Shown: piece after piece, positions 1 to 11,840 of the stretch
How the letters are laid out: the number at the start of each line of letters is the position of its first letter
Numbering within the stretch: position 1 is the stretch's first letter
NCBI GenBank assembly: GCA_963575745.1
Contig: CAUYUJ010018869.1
Span: 129,383 to 193,382 of the forward strand
Origin: Prorocentrum cordatum
Taxonomy: Eukaryota; Sar; Dinophyceae; Prorocentrales; Prorocentraceae
Direction of reading: 5' to 3'
Length of the DNA: 64,000 nucleotides
Translations under genes and position numbers: made by a program
Notes under the pieces: generated by a model
Databases searched by the model: none
Told to the model about the DNA's origin: nothing
What the model saw: only the letters and a program-made list of their open reading frames with translations

Positions 1-85
1 CAAACGTGAGTCTCGGCACGCGTGCGTTCGGTACGTTTTTTGTTTTGTTATTTGTTATGTGGTTCTGTCACGACGGGGCCGCATG

Positions 86-345
86 GCGAGGGACCCAACT
101 TAGCCCGCCGGAGTTGCTGATACGTAGAAAGACATATGCAGAAAGGGGGGACCCAACATGCGCCTGGCGCGCGTGCGGGGCACGTATTTTCACGTGTCCA
201 CGGCCCCCCGCGAGGGTCCCAACTTAGCCCGCCAGATTCTTTGCACTTAACTATGCGGAAGGGAAAATATGTCTGGCGCGTGCGCACGGGGCACGTACTT
301 TCACGTGTCCACGGCCGCTGGCGAGGGACCCAACATGAGCCCTCC
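86..345. repeat. Tandem repeat, ~110-124 bp unit, about 2.5 copies
   Basis: The phrase gcgagggacccaac (with one-base variants) recurs near 86, 210 and 321. Between copies, the blocks ending in cacgtgtccacggcc and tctggcgcgtgcgc also recur. Spacings are about 124 and 111 bases. Short ORFs across it are by-products of the repeat. Confidence 0.75.
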
Positions 346-689
346 CGGCAAAGGTTCCGTCTCAGGGTTCTCTTTAATGTGCAAGCCAAGGACTCTCCAC
401 CAGAAAAGTGTCGTGTAAGTCGAATTGAAGACGTAAAAATACGTGTGCGGGGGTGGGGGTAACGCGCGTCCGGAGAAAGCTTGACTCAAGTTCTTTACCA
501 GGTTCGTGGATCCCTCAAGTTTATGTATGTGAAGCTGGTGACGTGCTCTACGTTGGGCGATCCATGCTCTACTTTCTACGGCGAAGCGCCTGACCTGCCC
601 GTCCGACGCGTTTGGCGATACGACGAGTAGCTACTGACATTGTTGGGTGGGGTCGGGGTAGGCAAGGACAGGAACAGCAGCACAAACAA

Positions 690-765
690 TAGCAAGACGG
701 AGATGAAGAAATGGCGGAGGAGGAGGAAGAGGAGGAAAAAATGGCGGAGAAAGAAAAGGACGAGG
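690..765. repeat. Purine-rich GGA/GAA low-complexity tract
   Basis: Imperfect GGA and GAA triplets. It lies directly upstream of the block at 805 that is repeated at 38826. Confidence 0.7.
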
Positions 766-804
766 CGACGGAATAATCAAAGTGGGGGGGGGGTGAACCG
801 AACG

Positions 805-1008
805 GTCATTCAATGTCCCTGGGTGCGTGGCTGACACGGAATTCCGCGATGCGGATTATTGTTGTTGTTGCTGTTGTTGTTGTTGTTGTTGGTGTTGTTT
901 GTTGTCGTTGTTGTTGCTGTTGTTGTTGGTGTTGTTGTTGTTGTTGGTGGTGGTGGTTGTTGGTTGTTGGTTGTTGGTTGTTGTTGGTTGTTTGTTGTCG
1001 TCGTCCCA
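805..1008 (+). repeat. Left block of dispersed module D with (TTG)n microsatellite
   Basis: Positions 805-850 (aacggtcattcaatgtccc, then tgggtgcgtggctga) match 38826-38871 closely and in the same orientation. In both places a (TTG)n tract follows, then a gtcgtcc junction into an 11-bp satellite. Here the TTG tract is long (about 858-1000) and contains GGT and GTC interruptions. Confidence 0.8.
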
Positions 1009-1325
1009 CCCGCGACCCGCTCCGCGACCCACCCGCGACCCGCTCCGCGACCCACCCGCGACCCACCCGCGACCCACCCCGCGACCCACCCGCGACCCAC
1101 CCCGCGACCCACCCGCGACCCACCCGCGACCCACCCGCGACCCGCCCCGCGACCCGCCCGCGACCCACCCCGCGACCCCCCCGGCGACCCACCCGGCGAC
1201 CCACCCGCGACCCACCCGCGACCCAACCCGCGACCCGCCCGCGACCCACCCGCGACCCTCCCGCGACCCACCCGCGACCCACCGCGACCCACCCGCGACC
1301 CACCCGCGACCCACCCCGCGACCCA
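1008..1325 (+). repeat. 11-bp satellite, cgcgacccacc unit
   Basis: Roughly 25-30 head-to-tail units of cgcgacccacc with small variants such as cgcgacccgcc. The array at 38905-39210 is the reverse complement of this unit although the flanking block has the same orientation in both places. Long ORFs on both strands here (Thr/Arg/Pro/Asp or Val/Gly/Arg rich) only reflect the repeat. Confidence 0.9.
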
Positions 1326-1336
1326 CACAAAAAATG

Positions 1337-1910
1337 TTCGGCGCCTGCGGCGGGTTTCTTTTGCATTCGTTCCAGGTGGAGAACCTGCGACCCACCCGCG
1401 ACCCAAACCGCGTTCAGTGTACAAAAAAATTGTTTCGGCGCCTGCGGCGGACTGGTATTGAATTCCTTCCAGGTGGAAGTGGAGAACCCGCGACCCAAAC
1501 TACGTTCACTGAACAAGCCAAAACTTCGGCGCCTGCGGCGGTTTTTTTTTGCATTCGCTCAGGTGCAGAACCTGCGACCCAAACCGCGTTCAGTGTTCAA
1601 ATCAAAATGTTCGGCGCCTGCGGCGGGCTGTTTTAAATTTTCTTCCAGGTGGAGCTGGATAACCCGCGACCCACCCGCGACCCACACTACGTTCACTGAA
1701 CAGGCCAAAAATTCGGCGCCTGCGGCGGGCTGTTTTTGAATGCGTTCCGGGTGGCCCACCAACGATCCCCCCGCGCTGAACTTGTCAGAGCACGCAAATC
1801 GGCGCCTGCGGCGGGCTTGCTCGCATTGGTTTGGGAAAGCGCCCCCGTGCCATTCCCCCGACCCGGCCCACGTTGACTCTACAACAGCACATCGGCGCCT
1901 GCGGCGGGGC
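1337..1910 (+). repeat. Tandem repeat of about 91 bp, seven copies
   Basis: The core tcggcgcctgcggcgg starts near 1338, 1435, 1526, 1611, 1713, 1800 and 1892. Most units also carry a T-rich stretch, a ttccaggtgga-like segment, gcgaccca runs from the neighbouring satellite and a cgttca(c/g)tg segment. Spacing varies from 85 to 102 bases, so the array is old or has short indels. Confidence 0.85.
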
Positions 1911-2330
1911 TGTGTCTGAACGCGTTCATTGACAATCCAGCTACCTGCTGCGATTCGGCATCCGTGCCCAAAGCCTGGGTTCAGGGTACGCTGCCTCCAG
2001 GCGCCCACAACTAAGGGGCCTCGGGGCGCTCAAAAACCCTCCTGAGGGGGGAGCCCACGAACCCTACCACACAGCACGCCAGTGCCGCACAAGCGCGGCG
2101 GCGGATTTTGCATGCAGTCTAAGCCCCCCAAGACCTCTTCAAGCTCCGCTCATCCACACCAACCCATCCATCAACTTTACCCTGGCGAGCTGCCTGGACC
2201 AGAGAAGTCGGGGAGCATTCAGTGGAACAAAGGATTGGTTTGCCGTTTTCTTGAGAATGAAGGGCGAGGCAGAGGAGTAAACAGGGGACGAGGAGGACGC
2301 GGAAGAAGAGAGGATGTCAGGAGAATTTGG

Positions 2331-2395
2331 AGAAAGGGGAGGAGGAAGAGGAGGATGAGCAGGGCGAGGAGCAGGAGGAGGAAGACGACGACGAA

Positions 2396-2428
<33 letters not shown>

Positions 2429-2744
2429 TACGACGAGTACGACGAGTACGAGGACGAAGAGGAGGCCGACGACGAGGGCGAGGAGGAAAAGGAGGGGGGG
2501 ACGGAGGGGGGCGACGAGAAAGGAGGGAGGAGGAGGGGGAGGAGGAGGAGGAGGAGGAGGAGGAGGAGGAGGAGGAGGAGGAGGAGGACGACGACGACGA
2601 CGGAAAGGAGGATGGGGGGAGGATCGGGATGGGGGAGGAAGAGGAGGAGCGCCAGTGCCCGCATGCGGTTCGTGGGAGGAGGAGGAGGAGGAGGAGGAGG
2701 AAGAAAAGGAGGAAGAGGAGGAGGTGGAGGAGGAGGCGGACAAC

Positions 2745-2776
<32 letters not shown>

Positions 2777-2850
2777 CGATGACGACGACGATTAGGACGA
2801 GGACGTGGACGAGGAAGAGGAGGAGGAGGAGGAGCAGGAGGAGGAGGAGG
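2331..2850. repeat. GAC/GAG trinucleotide low-complexity region
   Basis: Long (GAC)n and (GAG)n runs, including GAC runs near 2385-2430 and 2741-2790. Open frames of up to about 300 codons occur on both strands and encode only Asp, Glu, Arg, Gly, Ser or Pro runs. They are not treated as genes. Confidence 0.9.
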
Positions 2851-2904
2851 GCGCCATCGACAGGGAAGGTGAGGGCCACGAGGTCCGCCCGCTCGACGCC
2901 CGCG

Positions 2905-2962
2905 TCGTCCGCGCCCGCCCCCTCACTCTTACCCGCAATTGCGGGGTGCTGCGTAAAAACAA
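2905..2962 (+). repeat. Right block of dispersed module D with a short palindrome
   Basis: gcccgccccctcactctta followed by cccgcaattgcggggtgctgcgtaa matches 39217-39266, where the palindrome reads ccgcaaatgcgg. In the second location this block closes the module that begins with the 805-type block, so 805-2962 may be an expanded copy of one module. Confidence 0.75.
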
Positions 2963-3124
2963 CAATTTCCACATATTGATGGAGCATGCGGCCATGCAGC
3001 CGCGAGCACGAGCGCGTGCGGCCTCTCGGCATCGGCCAGCTTCGCCTTCAGCTGCCTCCTGACCTCCTTGGCGCCTGGCTCCTCCTTGCCTTGCGCAGGG
3101 TCAGGGAGGGAATGGGGAGGATGG

Positions 3125-3335
3125 GGAGGGAGGACACGAGGAGGATGAGGATGAGGATGAGGATGAGGAGGATAAGGAGGAGGAGGAGGAGGAGGAGGAG
3201 GAGGAGGACAACGGAAGGAGGAAGATGGAGGCGGACGGAGGAGGTGGAGGAGGAGAAGGAGGCAGGACGGAGGAGGAAGAGCAGGGTGGGGGAGGATGAG
3301 CAGGAGGCAGGAGGGAGGAGGAGGATGTCCGCTCT
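3125..3335. repeat. GGA/GAT-rich microsatellite
   Basis: gaggatgaggatgagg and (GGA)n runs. Acidic or Arg-rich ORFs across it are repeat artefacts. Confidence 0.9.
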
Positions 3336-3605
3336 CGGCAAAACCACGGCACGCACCTACCGGGCAGCAGCGGGGGCCGTCTGGCGCCTCAAGGTGGTCT
3401 GGGAACACTGCCGACGCCGTGCCTGACGCGACCGGGGGGGGGGGGCCAGCACCTGGGCAAACGCCACTGCTGCCCCCGACAAAACACAACACAAAGGCTG
3501 GGGGGTATGGCGCAGCCCACGCGGGGCCAGCCGCGAAGCCGCCGGAGCGCGGGCCACATGCGGAGGGCGCGCTCCAGGGGCCAGCACCTGGGTAAGCGCC
3601 GCTGG

Positions 3606-3796
3606 GACCTCGGGGACCTTCCGACCCGGGCCAACCCAGACCCGGGTCAGCAGGGCCCTGCAGGATCCTGCGGGAGCCCAACAGGTCCTGCGCCCAAGCC
3701 TGGGTCAGTGCGTCCCTAGCGCTGCAGGATCCTGCAACATCCGGCGCTCTGGCGGACCCCCGTTTGCATTGACCCCCGTCTCCTGAGCCCCGAGGA
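3606..3796 (+). repeat. Dispersed repeat with gacccgggtc palindromes
   Basis: Contains cgacccgggccaaccc, agacccgggtcagcag, ggatcctgc and ccccgtttgcattgaccccc. The same phrases in the same order occur at 35692-35930, where they sit inside another TIR element (family C). Coding potential was not recognised. Confidence 0.75.
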
Positions 3797-3799
3797 CCT

Positions 3800-5380
3800 C
3801 CAGACCGCCCACCGCCGGCCCCATCACACGGCGGCGGGCCCCCTGCAAAGAGATTTCCACCCTGGGGTTTCGGACTCCCCCGTGTTACGTCACTCCCGCC
3901 ACACACTTGTGGAACCGATCTCGAAACCGATCTTCAAGGACAACCCCCCTGAAAATAACAACGACATTTTCGCTAAACCGGTAACCCTCCGACTACGAAC
4001 TTTTGACATCGGCCGAAACTCGATAGACTAACCGCGCGGCATACTTTGTCAAACAACTCAAAAACAAGGAACAAACCGAAAGGTCTAAATCAACAAAACG
4101 TCAACGAGTCAACACTTGTTTTGTCTTCAAGCTCAAGCAGAAATATGCTTTTGCGATCGAGGGCCATGGATTCAAACGCGTTCGTATCCACTGTGCTGTA
4201 GTTTCAGCGCGCGCATACATGGTTCCAAACACGCTTCTTTCTGACGTCCTTTTGCGTGTTCTAATGGTAACCGCGCGAGTAAGAATTATAATGTACGCCT
4301 TCACTCAATGCGACTCTGGCTCAGATCTCAAAACTTACACTGGCTTACGCAGTTTCGCTCGTCACATAGGCCAATAAAACTCGAAACACACTCCGCAACT
4401 GCGAAACTCAAATCAAGCAATTCGCACAAAACTCTCGGAGAAACCGCGAGCCGCGAGAGAGGCCAGGGGAGGTCCACCTGCCCGTTCACGGGGCCACGAC
4501 CCACAACAGAGGCCCATCCTGAGGGGTTCGACGGTGCGCCAATCGTCGTCGTGCAACCGCCGCGCAAAATTTGATAACGCTGGGCTGCCCTGAAGGGTTG
4601 AACGGCGCCCGCCAACAAAATTCGACAACGAAATCTTGGATCCGACGATCACCCCAGTCCCGCAGCGACTGCCAGGACTGATCGTGTCACCTGAGCTGAG
4701 ACGGCCGGGGACCTCCAGCCACACCTTGTGTCCAGGTCCCCACCATCCAGAAAGGCGGGGTGAGGAGGATAAGGAGAAGGAGGAGGAGGAGGAGGAGGAG
4801 GAAGAGGAGGAGGAGGAGGACGGCCAGTGCAAATCCAAGACGCATCAACGATGATACAAGAAACCCTCTCTTCAAATTCCCTCTTCATAGGTCCCTACAG
4901 CAATTGAATTTCATTGCGGGGAATGCCCCACCGAAAGACAACCGTATGAGAATCCGCAATCGTGCCAAAGCGTAATGCCTGGGACCTCAACGCCGCGAGT
5001 CAATGTGACTGCTGCGTCAGGAGAACCCTAGATATGGCCAGCACACAATTCCTTGGATTCCAACCACTGCGAATCGCTGTGACTGATGCCTGGCAATGCA
5101 AAATCGTGCCATGCACACATCTTCGTATTTCAGCCCTATGAGCAAAGCAAAATCCAACTTGTGAAGAGGACCCGCCCTCCACTATTGAAACTGTTGCAGA
5201 CATAATCATGGGATTCAGAACGGAATTGCGCGGCGCTGAGGCGAAAGCGACATTTTGAAGACAAAAGCTGCTGCACATTTCGAGCTTCAGGATCGTCAAT
5301 GATCATGAAATTTCAGGCGAAGCGACCAGCCCGCTCTACCAACACGTCTGGGGGTGTGACAATGGATTATTTATGAGGGG
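3800..5380. other. No gene recognised; one GGA tract
   Basis: Mixed, comparatively AT-richer sequence without a convincing ORF. Positions 4515-4635 contain two diverged copies of a segment with gggttcgacgg or gggttgaacgg followed by cgcc and aaaattcga or aaaatttga. A (GGA)n tract lies at 4757-4822. Confidence 0.5.
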
Positions 5381-5387
5381 AGGCATG

Positions 5388-5512
5388 GAGGAAGAGGAGG
5401 AGGAGGGGTAGGAGCAGGAGACGAGGCGGAAGAGGAGTGAGGAGAGGGGACGCAGAGAATGAGGAGAAGAAGCAAGAGAAGGGGAGGCGGGAGGAGGGGG
5501 GGGGGAAACTCC
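5388..5512. repeat. GGA-rich tract
   Basis: Imperfect GGA/GAAG repeat. No gene is recognised in the flanking 5520-6020. Confidence 0.8.
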
Positions 5513-6031
5513 GTCCCCCTCTCATTCCCGCTCCTGTTCGGCAAGGCAATCGAGCATACGTCAATACCACCTTGATGCTCGTCGGGAATAGAAGCGGTGC
5601 ACGGCGCTGCCTCCGAGCCACGGGGCCTCGTGTGCTTGTAGAGAACACCCGCCGGCCACGTGCGCACTGAGCCAGTGCCATCGTAGTGTGCCGCTGCCCT
5701 CAAGCTGGCGATGAAACTCTGGGCGGCCTGAGCTCGCTGGTCCCGCGAGCCCTTCCATGCCTACACGTCGTTCACTTCTAATCGTGTTCATTTCTAATTG
5801 CGCTCGTTTCTAATTCTTCCTGGCCCCCAAGCAGCCAGGAAGAGGCCCAGGATAGAACAATTAGAACTGAAAGGATCTTGGCCCCCAAAAAAACAAAGAA
5901 CTTTCGAATACTTAGAAATGAACAGTGTGTATGCTGATCGGCAGTGTCTCAAGCAAGCGTCTGCGCGTAGATATGTTCGCCAGCTTCCTCAAGGTGCCAT
6001 CTCCAATCTCATTGGGATCAATCCTCGGGCC

Positions 6032-6430
6032 TCAGTCGTAATGCCACGCGCGCCAACTCTCTGCAGTCCACCCCGGCCTTCTCAAGGTCATGAGAACGAC
6101 TCCTGCAGGCCCTTGTGCCGACTTCCACGCCCTAGCGTTATTCTGCGCGCGCGTGAATGCTGGCGCCGTCGCCCGCGCTCTATCCCAATCCCTCCACTTT
6201 GCTTTGGGCCAATGCGCGACCGAGTATTCATCTGCCGTGCAAGTGGGATCCGAGCGAGGGCAATGCGATGTCAGGAATTTCATAATACTGCGCATGCCGC
6301 GCGCCGTACCAACCTGCGCAAGTCCTGATTGAGCTCTGACCTTCTGCAGCTGGTCGTCGTTCACGCCCTGCACCTTGACCGCGCGTGCAACAGAGGCTAG
6401 CCCACCGCTTCTGACCAGCTTGCCCATCTG
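6032..6430 (-). pseudogene. LINE remnant 1: post-RT domain
   Basis: A minus-strand open frame of about 130 codons. Its final third (ARAWKSAQGPAGVVLMTLRR and GWTAESWRAWHYD) resembles the segment that follows the reverse transcriptase in dinoflagellate LINE polyproteins. A diverged version (WNQVKGPMAGVIVQLLGLGW) occurs in remnant 2 at 21450-21560. No RT catalytic motif lies between this and the endonuclease at 6831-7655, so the RT core appears to have been deleted. The assignment rests on resemblance between the two copies and on position, and is moderate. Confidence 0.55.
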
Positions 6431-6830
6431 TCCCCCTCCTTGCGCTCACTGCCGCCATGGCCCAGTCCTCCTCCCAGCGCCACTCAGAATGCAACCGGTC
6501 GGAAAGCGCAAACCAAGCGTCGCCCACGCGTGGGCTCTTGCCCCTCAAGTTGCCGAGAGTGCCGCGTCTTTGCTGCGCAATCTGCGAATCATGCTCACGA
6601 TTCCTTCTCAAAGCGCGCGCGAGGTCCATGAGGGCCGCGGGCGATCGCCTCCAACAGTTCGACAACGAGTCTCCTTCAGCTCCGCGCGGGGGGGGTTCGT
6701 GGCTGGTGCTGACAGCTTGCACTGAAGGTCCGTGAGTTTGCTGCGCCCACTGGAAGCAGGCCTCTCGCATCAGGTAGCTCGAAACGATCGCCCAGCTCCT
6801 TCTCAGCGCGGTCCGACCATTTCCCAGAAC

Positions 6831-7655
6831 TCAACGCAGATCACTGGCATATTGTGCATGAGCATACTCCTGCAGCACCTGCTCTGAGTCCGAAGGCTGT
6901 TTCGGAGCGCCTGTTGGGCACTCCTTGGGGTACCTAGTCGGGGTATTCAGACGATGCTCCATCGCTGCTGCTGGTCCCGCCTCCAGCTCAAATGCGACCC
7001 CCCAACGCGTTGCCAAACTAAGTCCTTCTAGCCCGTTTACTCCGATGACAAGGCTCTTGACATGCTTCGACATGACATAGTAATCAATCATCCGTCCTCT
7101 TCTAGCCGAGCATGCCTACTCGGCGAGCGCTGCAATCGTGTCTGGGGCATCTTTCGTCACGTTCAGCTCCTCAGGCCCAAGCGGACTCATGTTCCAGTCG
7201 CCTCCTATGATGAACGGGCACCCTGTCCCCTTGAGCTGCTCGGCACCTGCAAGATGACGTGCCTGTCCCTGTCCAAGGCAGATCGGGCTCAGCAAGGGAC
7301 CTCCAGGAAATATGCCCTCAAACCACTGAATAGCCCATCTCGAACTCGGCGGGTGCGCACCCCCCCCAAATCTGGCGAATCTGAGGAGCCTATGTGGTTC
7401 CTCACTCTTACACCGACTCCCGGCGAGGCCACATGCTGTCCCCGGCATTGCCGATCTGGTGTGCCAGCCCTGGTGTCGCAGTCGGGCCACTGCAACTCCA
7501 ACGGCTGCCTTCCACATATTGTGCTCCTGAACGAGTAGCGCGCCCACCTCCGCTCCCGTCTCGCTGAACTCCTTGGCAATCGTCGAGGGCATGGCCGCGT
7601 CTTTGTGTGCAGTCGTGATGTCTGTGGTCACGATGTTCCACCTCCTGAGTTCCAC
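6831..7655 (-). pseudogene. LINE remnant 1: endonuclease domain (EEP/APE-like)
   Basis: The minus-strand frame 7655-7116 (179 codons) has two landmarks of the endonuclease/exonuclease/phosphatase fold used by non-LTR retrotransposons to nick target DNA: LLVQEHN (catalytic Glu, near 7520-7536) and IIGGDWNMSPLG (catalytic Asp and Asn, near 7185-7205). A stop at 7116 is followed, in a different frame, by RMIDYYVMSKHV (near 7060-7093), which fits the conserved Asp-Tyr strand near the end of the fold. The segment is therefore broken by at least one stop or frameshift. Upstream on the same strand (7911-7675) the frame RIAPFGGLVGHHV...APAKGFSGAGSAG leads into it and may be the start of the domain or the linker from ORF1. 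Confidence 0.8.
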
Positions 7656-8109
7656 CTCCTGAACTTGGTAGCGTTCACCTGGTCAGGACCAGCCTGTTCC
7701 ACACCTCTTGCACTCCTTCTGTGCGCCGAGGACTTCCCGCAGAACCTGCGCCGCTGAACCCCTTTGCGGGGGCAATCCTGACATACTCCCAAGCTTGTCT
7801 GGCAAACACGTGGTGCCCGACGAGCCCTCCGAAGGGGGCGATCCTGACCACTCGAGCCTGCCACCTGGGCTCAAGGGGCACCCAGCTGGCTGGCTGCAGT
7901 GTAGTAGGCAAGGGCGCCGTACCTCAACCCGAAACCATTACCTGGGACGCCCTCTGAGTTGAAACCTCCACCAAGAGACATCATCCACATGTCCAAGAGA
8001 CCCCATCTGGGCAGCAAGCGTTGACGTGACGGCGTCAACTGTCTGGACCAGGTGACCCCAGCTCCAGCCGAGACGTCCTTCCTCCGGCTTATGTTGCAAC
8101 TGGGCGCTC

Positions 8110-8430
8110 AGCCCTTCGTTGCTCGATCCGCTGCTGCAGCAAATGCATCTCGAAGTCGCTTCTGGGCCTCCCTGATGCGCTCGAGTTCCGCCTCGTCTAT
8201 GCCCCCGTCGAGCTAGATGCCTTCCTCCTCGTAGATTTCGGCGGGGTTTTCATTATTGGAACCTGGGATGTGTACAGCTGGCGCAAGTGCTGCTGGTGCC
8301 TGTGGCATGGGAGCGGCATCGGGTACATGTACAGGCTGACTAACAGCATCATCGCCTGCTTCACCCTGCTTGCTTGCTTCCTCCTGCAGCTGCTGCTTGA
8401 ACTCCGCGAGGGACTGCTCCAGGGGAGGGG
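8110..8430 (-). pseudogene. LINE remnant 1: ORF1-like coiled-coil tail
   Basis: The minus strand encodes LEQSLAEFKQQLQEEASKQG, then a Pro/Ala linker, then after one stop codon (8213) DEAELERIREAQKRLRDAF. These Glu/Lys/Gln-rich segments have heptad character and fit the coiled-coil region of ORF1 that precedes the endonuclease in these elements. The frame begins abruptly at a CCCC/GGAT low-complexity stretch (8425-8475), so the 5' part is missing. Both the order and the strand agree with the endonuclease at 6831-7655. Confidence 0.6.
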
Positions 8431-8479
8431 GGGGGGAAATAATGAGGATGAGGATGAGGCGGAGGGACGTTGGAGGGGA

Positions 8480-10020
8480 AAACACGACAACGACGGGCAT
8501 ATGAGCGACGATCAAAAACGGGACTGACGCGAGATACCATAGCGACCTGACGCCGCGGCCTACATCTGCCTACGCGGGCCGCCAGCGCGGCACGCCACAT
8601 TGCAGACGAGGGCGCTTACGCGCAACCTTACGCGGGCAGCTTACGCGCGAATGTCGGCGCAGACGACCCCGTTTTTGTTGCGTCGCTCATGTGCCCCTGT
8701 CTTTCCGAGCGAGCGCACCCGATCCCTGTGGCGCCATCGGGCCGAACGCGTGGCGAGCTGCGGCGCGCCCGAGCCCCCCCCCCCCGTGCGATTGCACCGC
8801 TCACGTAGCGCACTCTGGGCACTTTAGCTGAACGTCTGGTGTTAGCTTCTCACACAGGTCAGACTCGTGTACCTGCTGATCTCCGCCGCCGCCGCCCCCT
8901 CCCTCAGAGTCCCGCAGCTGGGACTTCGATGATAAACAAGGACGCTGTTGCAAGCGTGGGTCGAAGCATTCTCGGTGCTCCGTTCTCTCCGGCTGGACTC
9001 GGCTGGCCCCTACCCCAAAGGCCTCCCGAGGCCTTCCCCAAGAGCTCCTGCTGTTCCTCCTCCCCGCGCCCGCCCGTGCCCCCGCTGCTCTCACTGGAGG
9101 CGGCCTGGGTATTGGCCGTTCGGAACAAGTTGGTGGAAGCGTGAAGTAGGGAGGCGGCTGGAGTAGATTGGGCCTCGGCCCGCTTGCCCCCGACGGCAGT
9201 CGATTTCTGAGGCAGGAGGGCGCTCGAGGTAGTTTAGGATCAGGAGATGGGAATGAACCGGACCTTGAGCGAACGACAGATACCACCTGAAAAGGAAAGC
9301 CAGAATCAAGACCGAGGCAGAGGCCTGGAGTGAGCCCAGCGGGCAGCCCGACGCTCCAATGCTGCCGTGCTGCGAGCATGTGTTCCTTCCTTCTCCCTCT
9401 TCTCCCTCCTCAAAGGAGGGAGAAGGAGGACGGCGACGAACCTACCCTCCCTGCCCACCGTTCCCCGGCTCTTGTCTTGCCGCCCCTTCCTGTCGATTCA
9501 CGCCCCTTCTCTTTCTGCCCCCCGCCTTCCCTCTCACGCTTCCAGGCTGATCATTTTCCCTCCTCCTTCGCATCCGCTCTCCGCTATCCTTTCCCCTCTC
9601 CTGCCCCCATGACTTGTCACAAGTTTCGGCGCCGACCCTGGCTGGGTGGATGGCGACTCCAACGCTCACCGGGATCGCCTGGGAGACCTGTCCCAAGCTG
9701 CGCATGCGACCCCGCTGTCTTGACCTGGCCACTGATGAGCTGCGTGCAGACGCGGAGGACTAGATTTCATCGGCGAAGCTGCTGCTATACCTGTCTGGTA
9801 GCTCAGGCCTGTGCTCTCCCTGTCGCCGCCCTATCTCGCTTGCGGTCCACACCCGCTCTGCCAACATCTGTTTTCAAATGTTGCCGTCCGCATGTGCATC
9901 GGCACGGGCGTTTTTCCCTACCTAGGCTCTGCCTAGAAGGGTTCTTACTCTCTGGTCAAAGGGCCGGCAGTGGAAACCGCCCCGGGCGGTTCCCCTGGTA
10001 TCCGCCCCGCGGTTCCCCCA
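8480..10020. other. Unassigned GC-rich region
   Basis: Several overlapping ORFs of 60-240 codons occur on both strands. None was recognised. The most protein-like is minus 9128-8904 (RTANTQAASSESSGGTGGRG, then EEEQQELLGKASGG), which could be an exon, but no splice sites or family were identified. Confidence 0.4.
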
Positions 10021-10025
10021 GTTAC

Positions 10026-10410
10026 GTCCCCTTAGCTTAGCGTTGCTTATCCCATCTTAGCTTAGCCTAGCTTAGCTTAGCTTAGCCTAGCCTAGCCTAG
10101 CTTAGCCTAGCCTAGCTTAGCTTAGCTTAGCTTAGCTAGGCTAGGCTAAGCGCAGCATTAGCATAGCATAGCATAGCACAGCATAGCATAGCATAGCATC
10201 GCATAGCGCAGCATCGCATAGCATACTATATCATATCATAGCATAGCATAGCGCAGCATATCATAGCATAGCATAGTTTAGCTGAACATAGCACAGCGCA
10301 GCATAGAACAGCATATCATATCATATCATAGCATAGATAGCATAGCGCAGCATATCATAGCATATTATAATATAGCATAGCACAGCACAGCATAGCATAG
10401 CATAGCGAAC
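10026..10410. repeat. Degenerate pentamer array (tagct / tagca)
   Basis: First gcttagccta-type units (10026-10140), then gcatagcata-type units (10150-10410). A related ttagctaa array occurs at 36335-36435 and 42470-42600 in the arms of the large inverted repeat. Confidence 0.9.
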
Positions 10411-10606
10411 TCGTAGATGTAGATATAGCTGTAGGGTTAGGTGTATATGTGGATGTAGGTGTAGATGTATATGTAGCTGTAGGTGTAGATGTAGGTGTAG
10501 ATGTAGATGTATATGTAGATGTGAATCTCGCTGTTGATGCTGATGTCGATGTAGATGCAGGTGTAGATGTTAGTGTAGCTGTCGGTGTAGATGTAGATGT
10601 TGCTTT
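10411..10606. repeat. Hexamer array, gtagat/gtaggt
   Basis: About 30 units of gtagatgta- and gtaggtgta-type hexamers. ORFs read either VDVDV or TSTST and are artefacts. Confidence 0.9.
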
Positions 10607-10689
10607 CCTAGATGCTCCACCTCCTAGGTAGGGTCGCACTGGGATAATTTTTCCCGATATGCTCACTTTGCTCAGTCCCGCCTCTGCTT

Positions 10690-11835
10690 GCCGGTGCCTC
10701 CCGCAGACAGGGCGGCGACGAGGACTCACTATTCAGGCGGCTGGTCCAGCAGCGTCCTTCGAGGTGGAGGGCAGGCACAGTGTCGCCATTGCCAGCTTCA
10801 GTGGCTGTTTAGCTGGGCCGAAATAACGTTCACAACATCGTCATTGCTTGTCTTAGCCAGGGCTGGCCGTACCTGCATTCTTTTTTGCGTTTGGCATTGC
10901 GCTTCTTCCAGCTGGAAGGTATCAAATACCGCGGCCAGCACTAGCCCCCTATACGCCGGCTTACAGAAAGAAGAAGCAAGCCTCGTGCACTACCTACCCA
11001 ACCTCTCCTCCCTCTCATCCCTTGCCTCCCCACTCGCTCCACCCCCTCGCATCTTTTGTGTCCGCAGCCCTCCCCGTTCCGATACCGAGCCCCATGCCCC
11101 AGACCCTGCTGTCTCCGCCTGTCCGCTCCCCTGCATTGCCCCCCCCCCGCTCCAGCCCTCCCGCTCCCACTCCCAGCGACAATCCCGACAGCTGGTCGCG
11201 GTACTTGGCGATCTGCTCCTCGGGCGGCACTCCGCCCCCGCCTCCGCCCGCGCGCCCCTCTCGTCGGTGCGCCTGCCCCCGCCTGCCCCCCCTCTGTGCG
11301 CCTGCCTCCGCCTCCGCGCCTGCGCCTGTGCCCTGCCTGTCTCCGCAGGACCGTCCCCACCTCGGCCCCCCATCTCCACCCCTGCCCGCGTGCCTCCACC
11401 CCTGCCTCTGCCTCGGCGCCTGTTCGGATGCCTCGACGCCCCCGCCTGTCACCTGTCACCTCCTCCTCACCTCACCCTGATCCTCACCCCGTTGCCGCCC
11501 CCGCCTCATCTCGGGGATGGACAGAACATGACAGAACCCCCTGTAAAACGTGATTCAGTGAAAACGACCTCGGGCCCAAACCTGGCGGGCCCAAGCCTGG
11601 AAAATGACGGCCGCGGCGCCCTCTCGAGAACCGTGAACGGACGATTCCCTAATCGACGTGTCAGGGTAGGAGGTCTGTCCACCCCCGATCATCCCTGTGC
11701 TCAGCCACGGCGCACCTGGCGCACACTGGACGCGCTGCGCACCCCGCGAGCGCGGGCGCCCGGCGCCTCCACCAGTTTCGAGTGGCTGCTCGTCGGGCGG
11801 GGGGGCAGCTCCTTGTGCTCAGTCCCGGGTGCTAC
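10690..11835. other. Unassigned; C-rich in the second half
   Basis: A plus-strand ORF of 412 codons (10688-11926) spans Pro-rich, biased DNA and is not convincing. On the minus strand around 10940-10740 a short stretch (AAVFDTFQLEEAQCQTQKRM) looks more like ordinary protein but was not recognised. Confidence 0.35.
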
Positions 11836-11840
11836 TCTGG

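Noticed and set aside
2082-3032. Long ORFs on both strands (up to ~300 codons) with poly-Asp, poly-Glu, poly-Ser or poly-Leu
   Set aside because: They follow directly from GAC and GAG trinucleotide runs, which lack stops in every frame. No non-repetitive domain is present.
6228-6770. Minus-strand ORF of 180 codons between endonuclease and post-RT segment as an RT
   Set aside because: No RT motif A, B or C (Asp-x-x-x-Ala-Phe, Ser-Leu-Ala-Gly or Tyr/Phe-x-Asp-Asp) is present.
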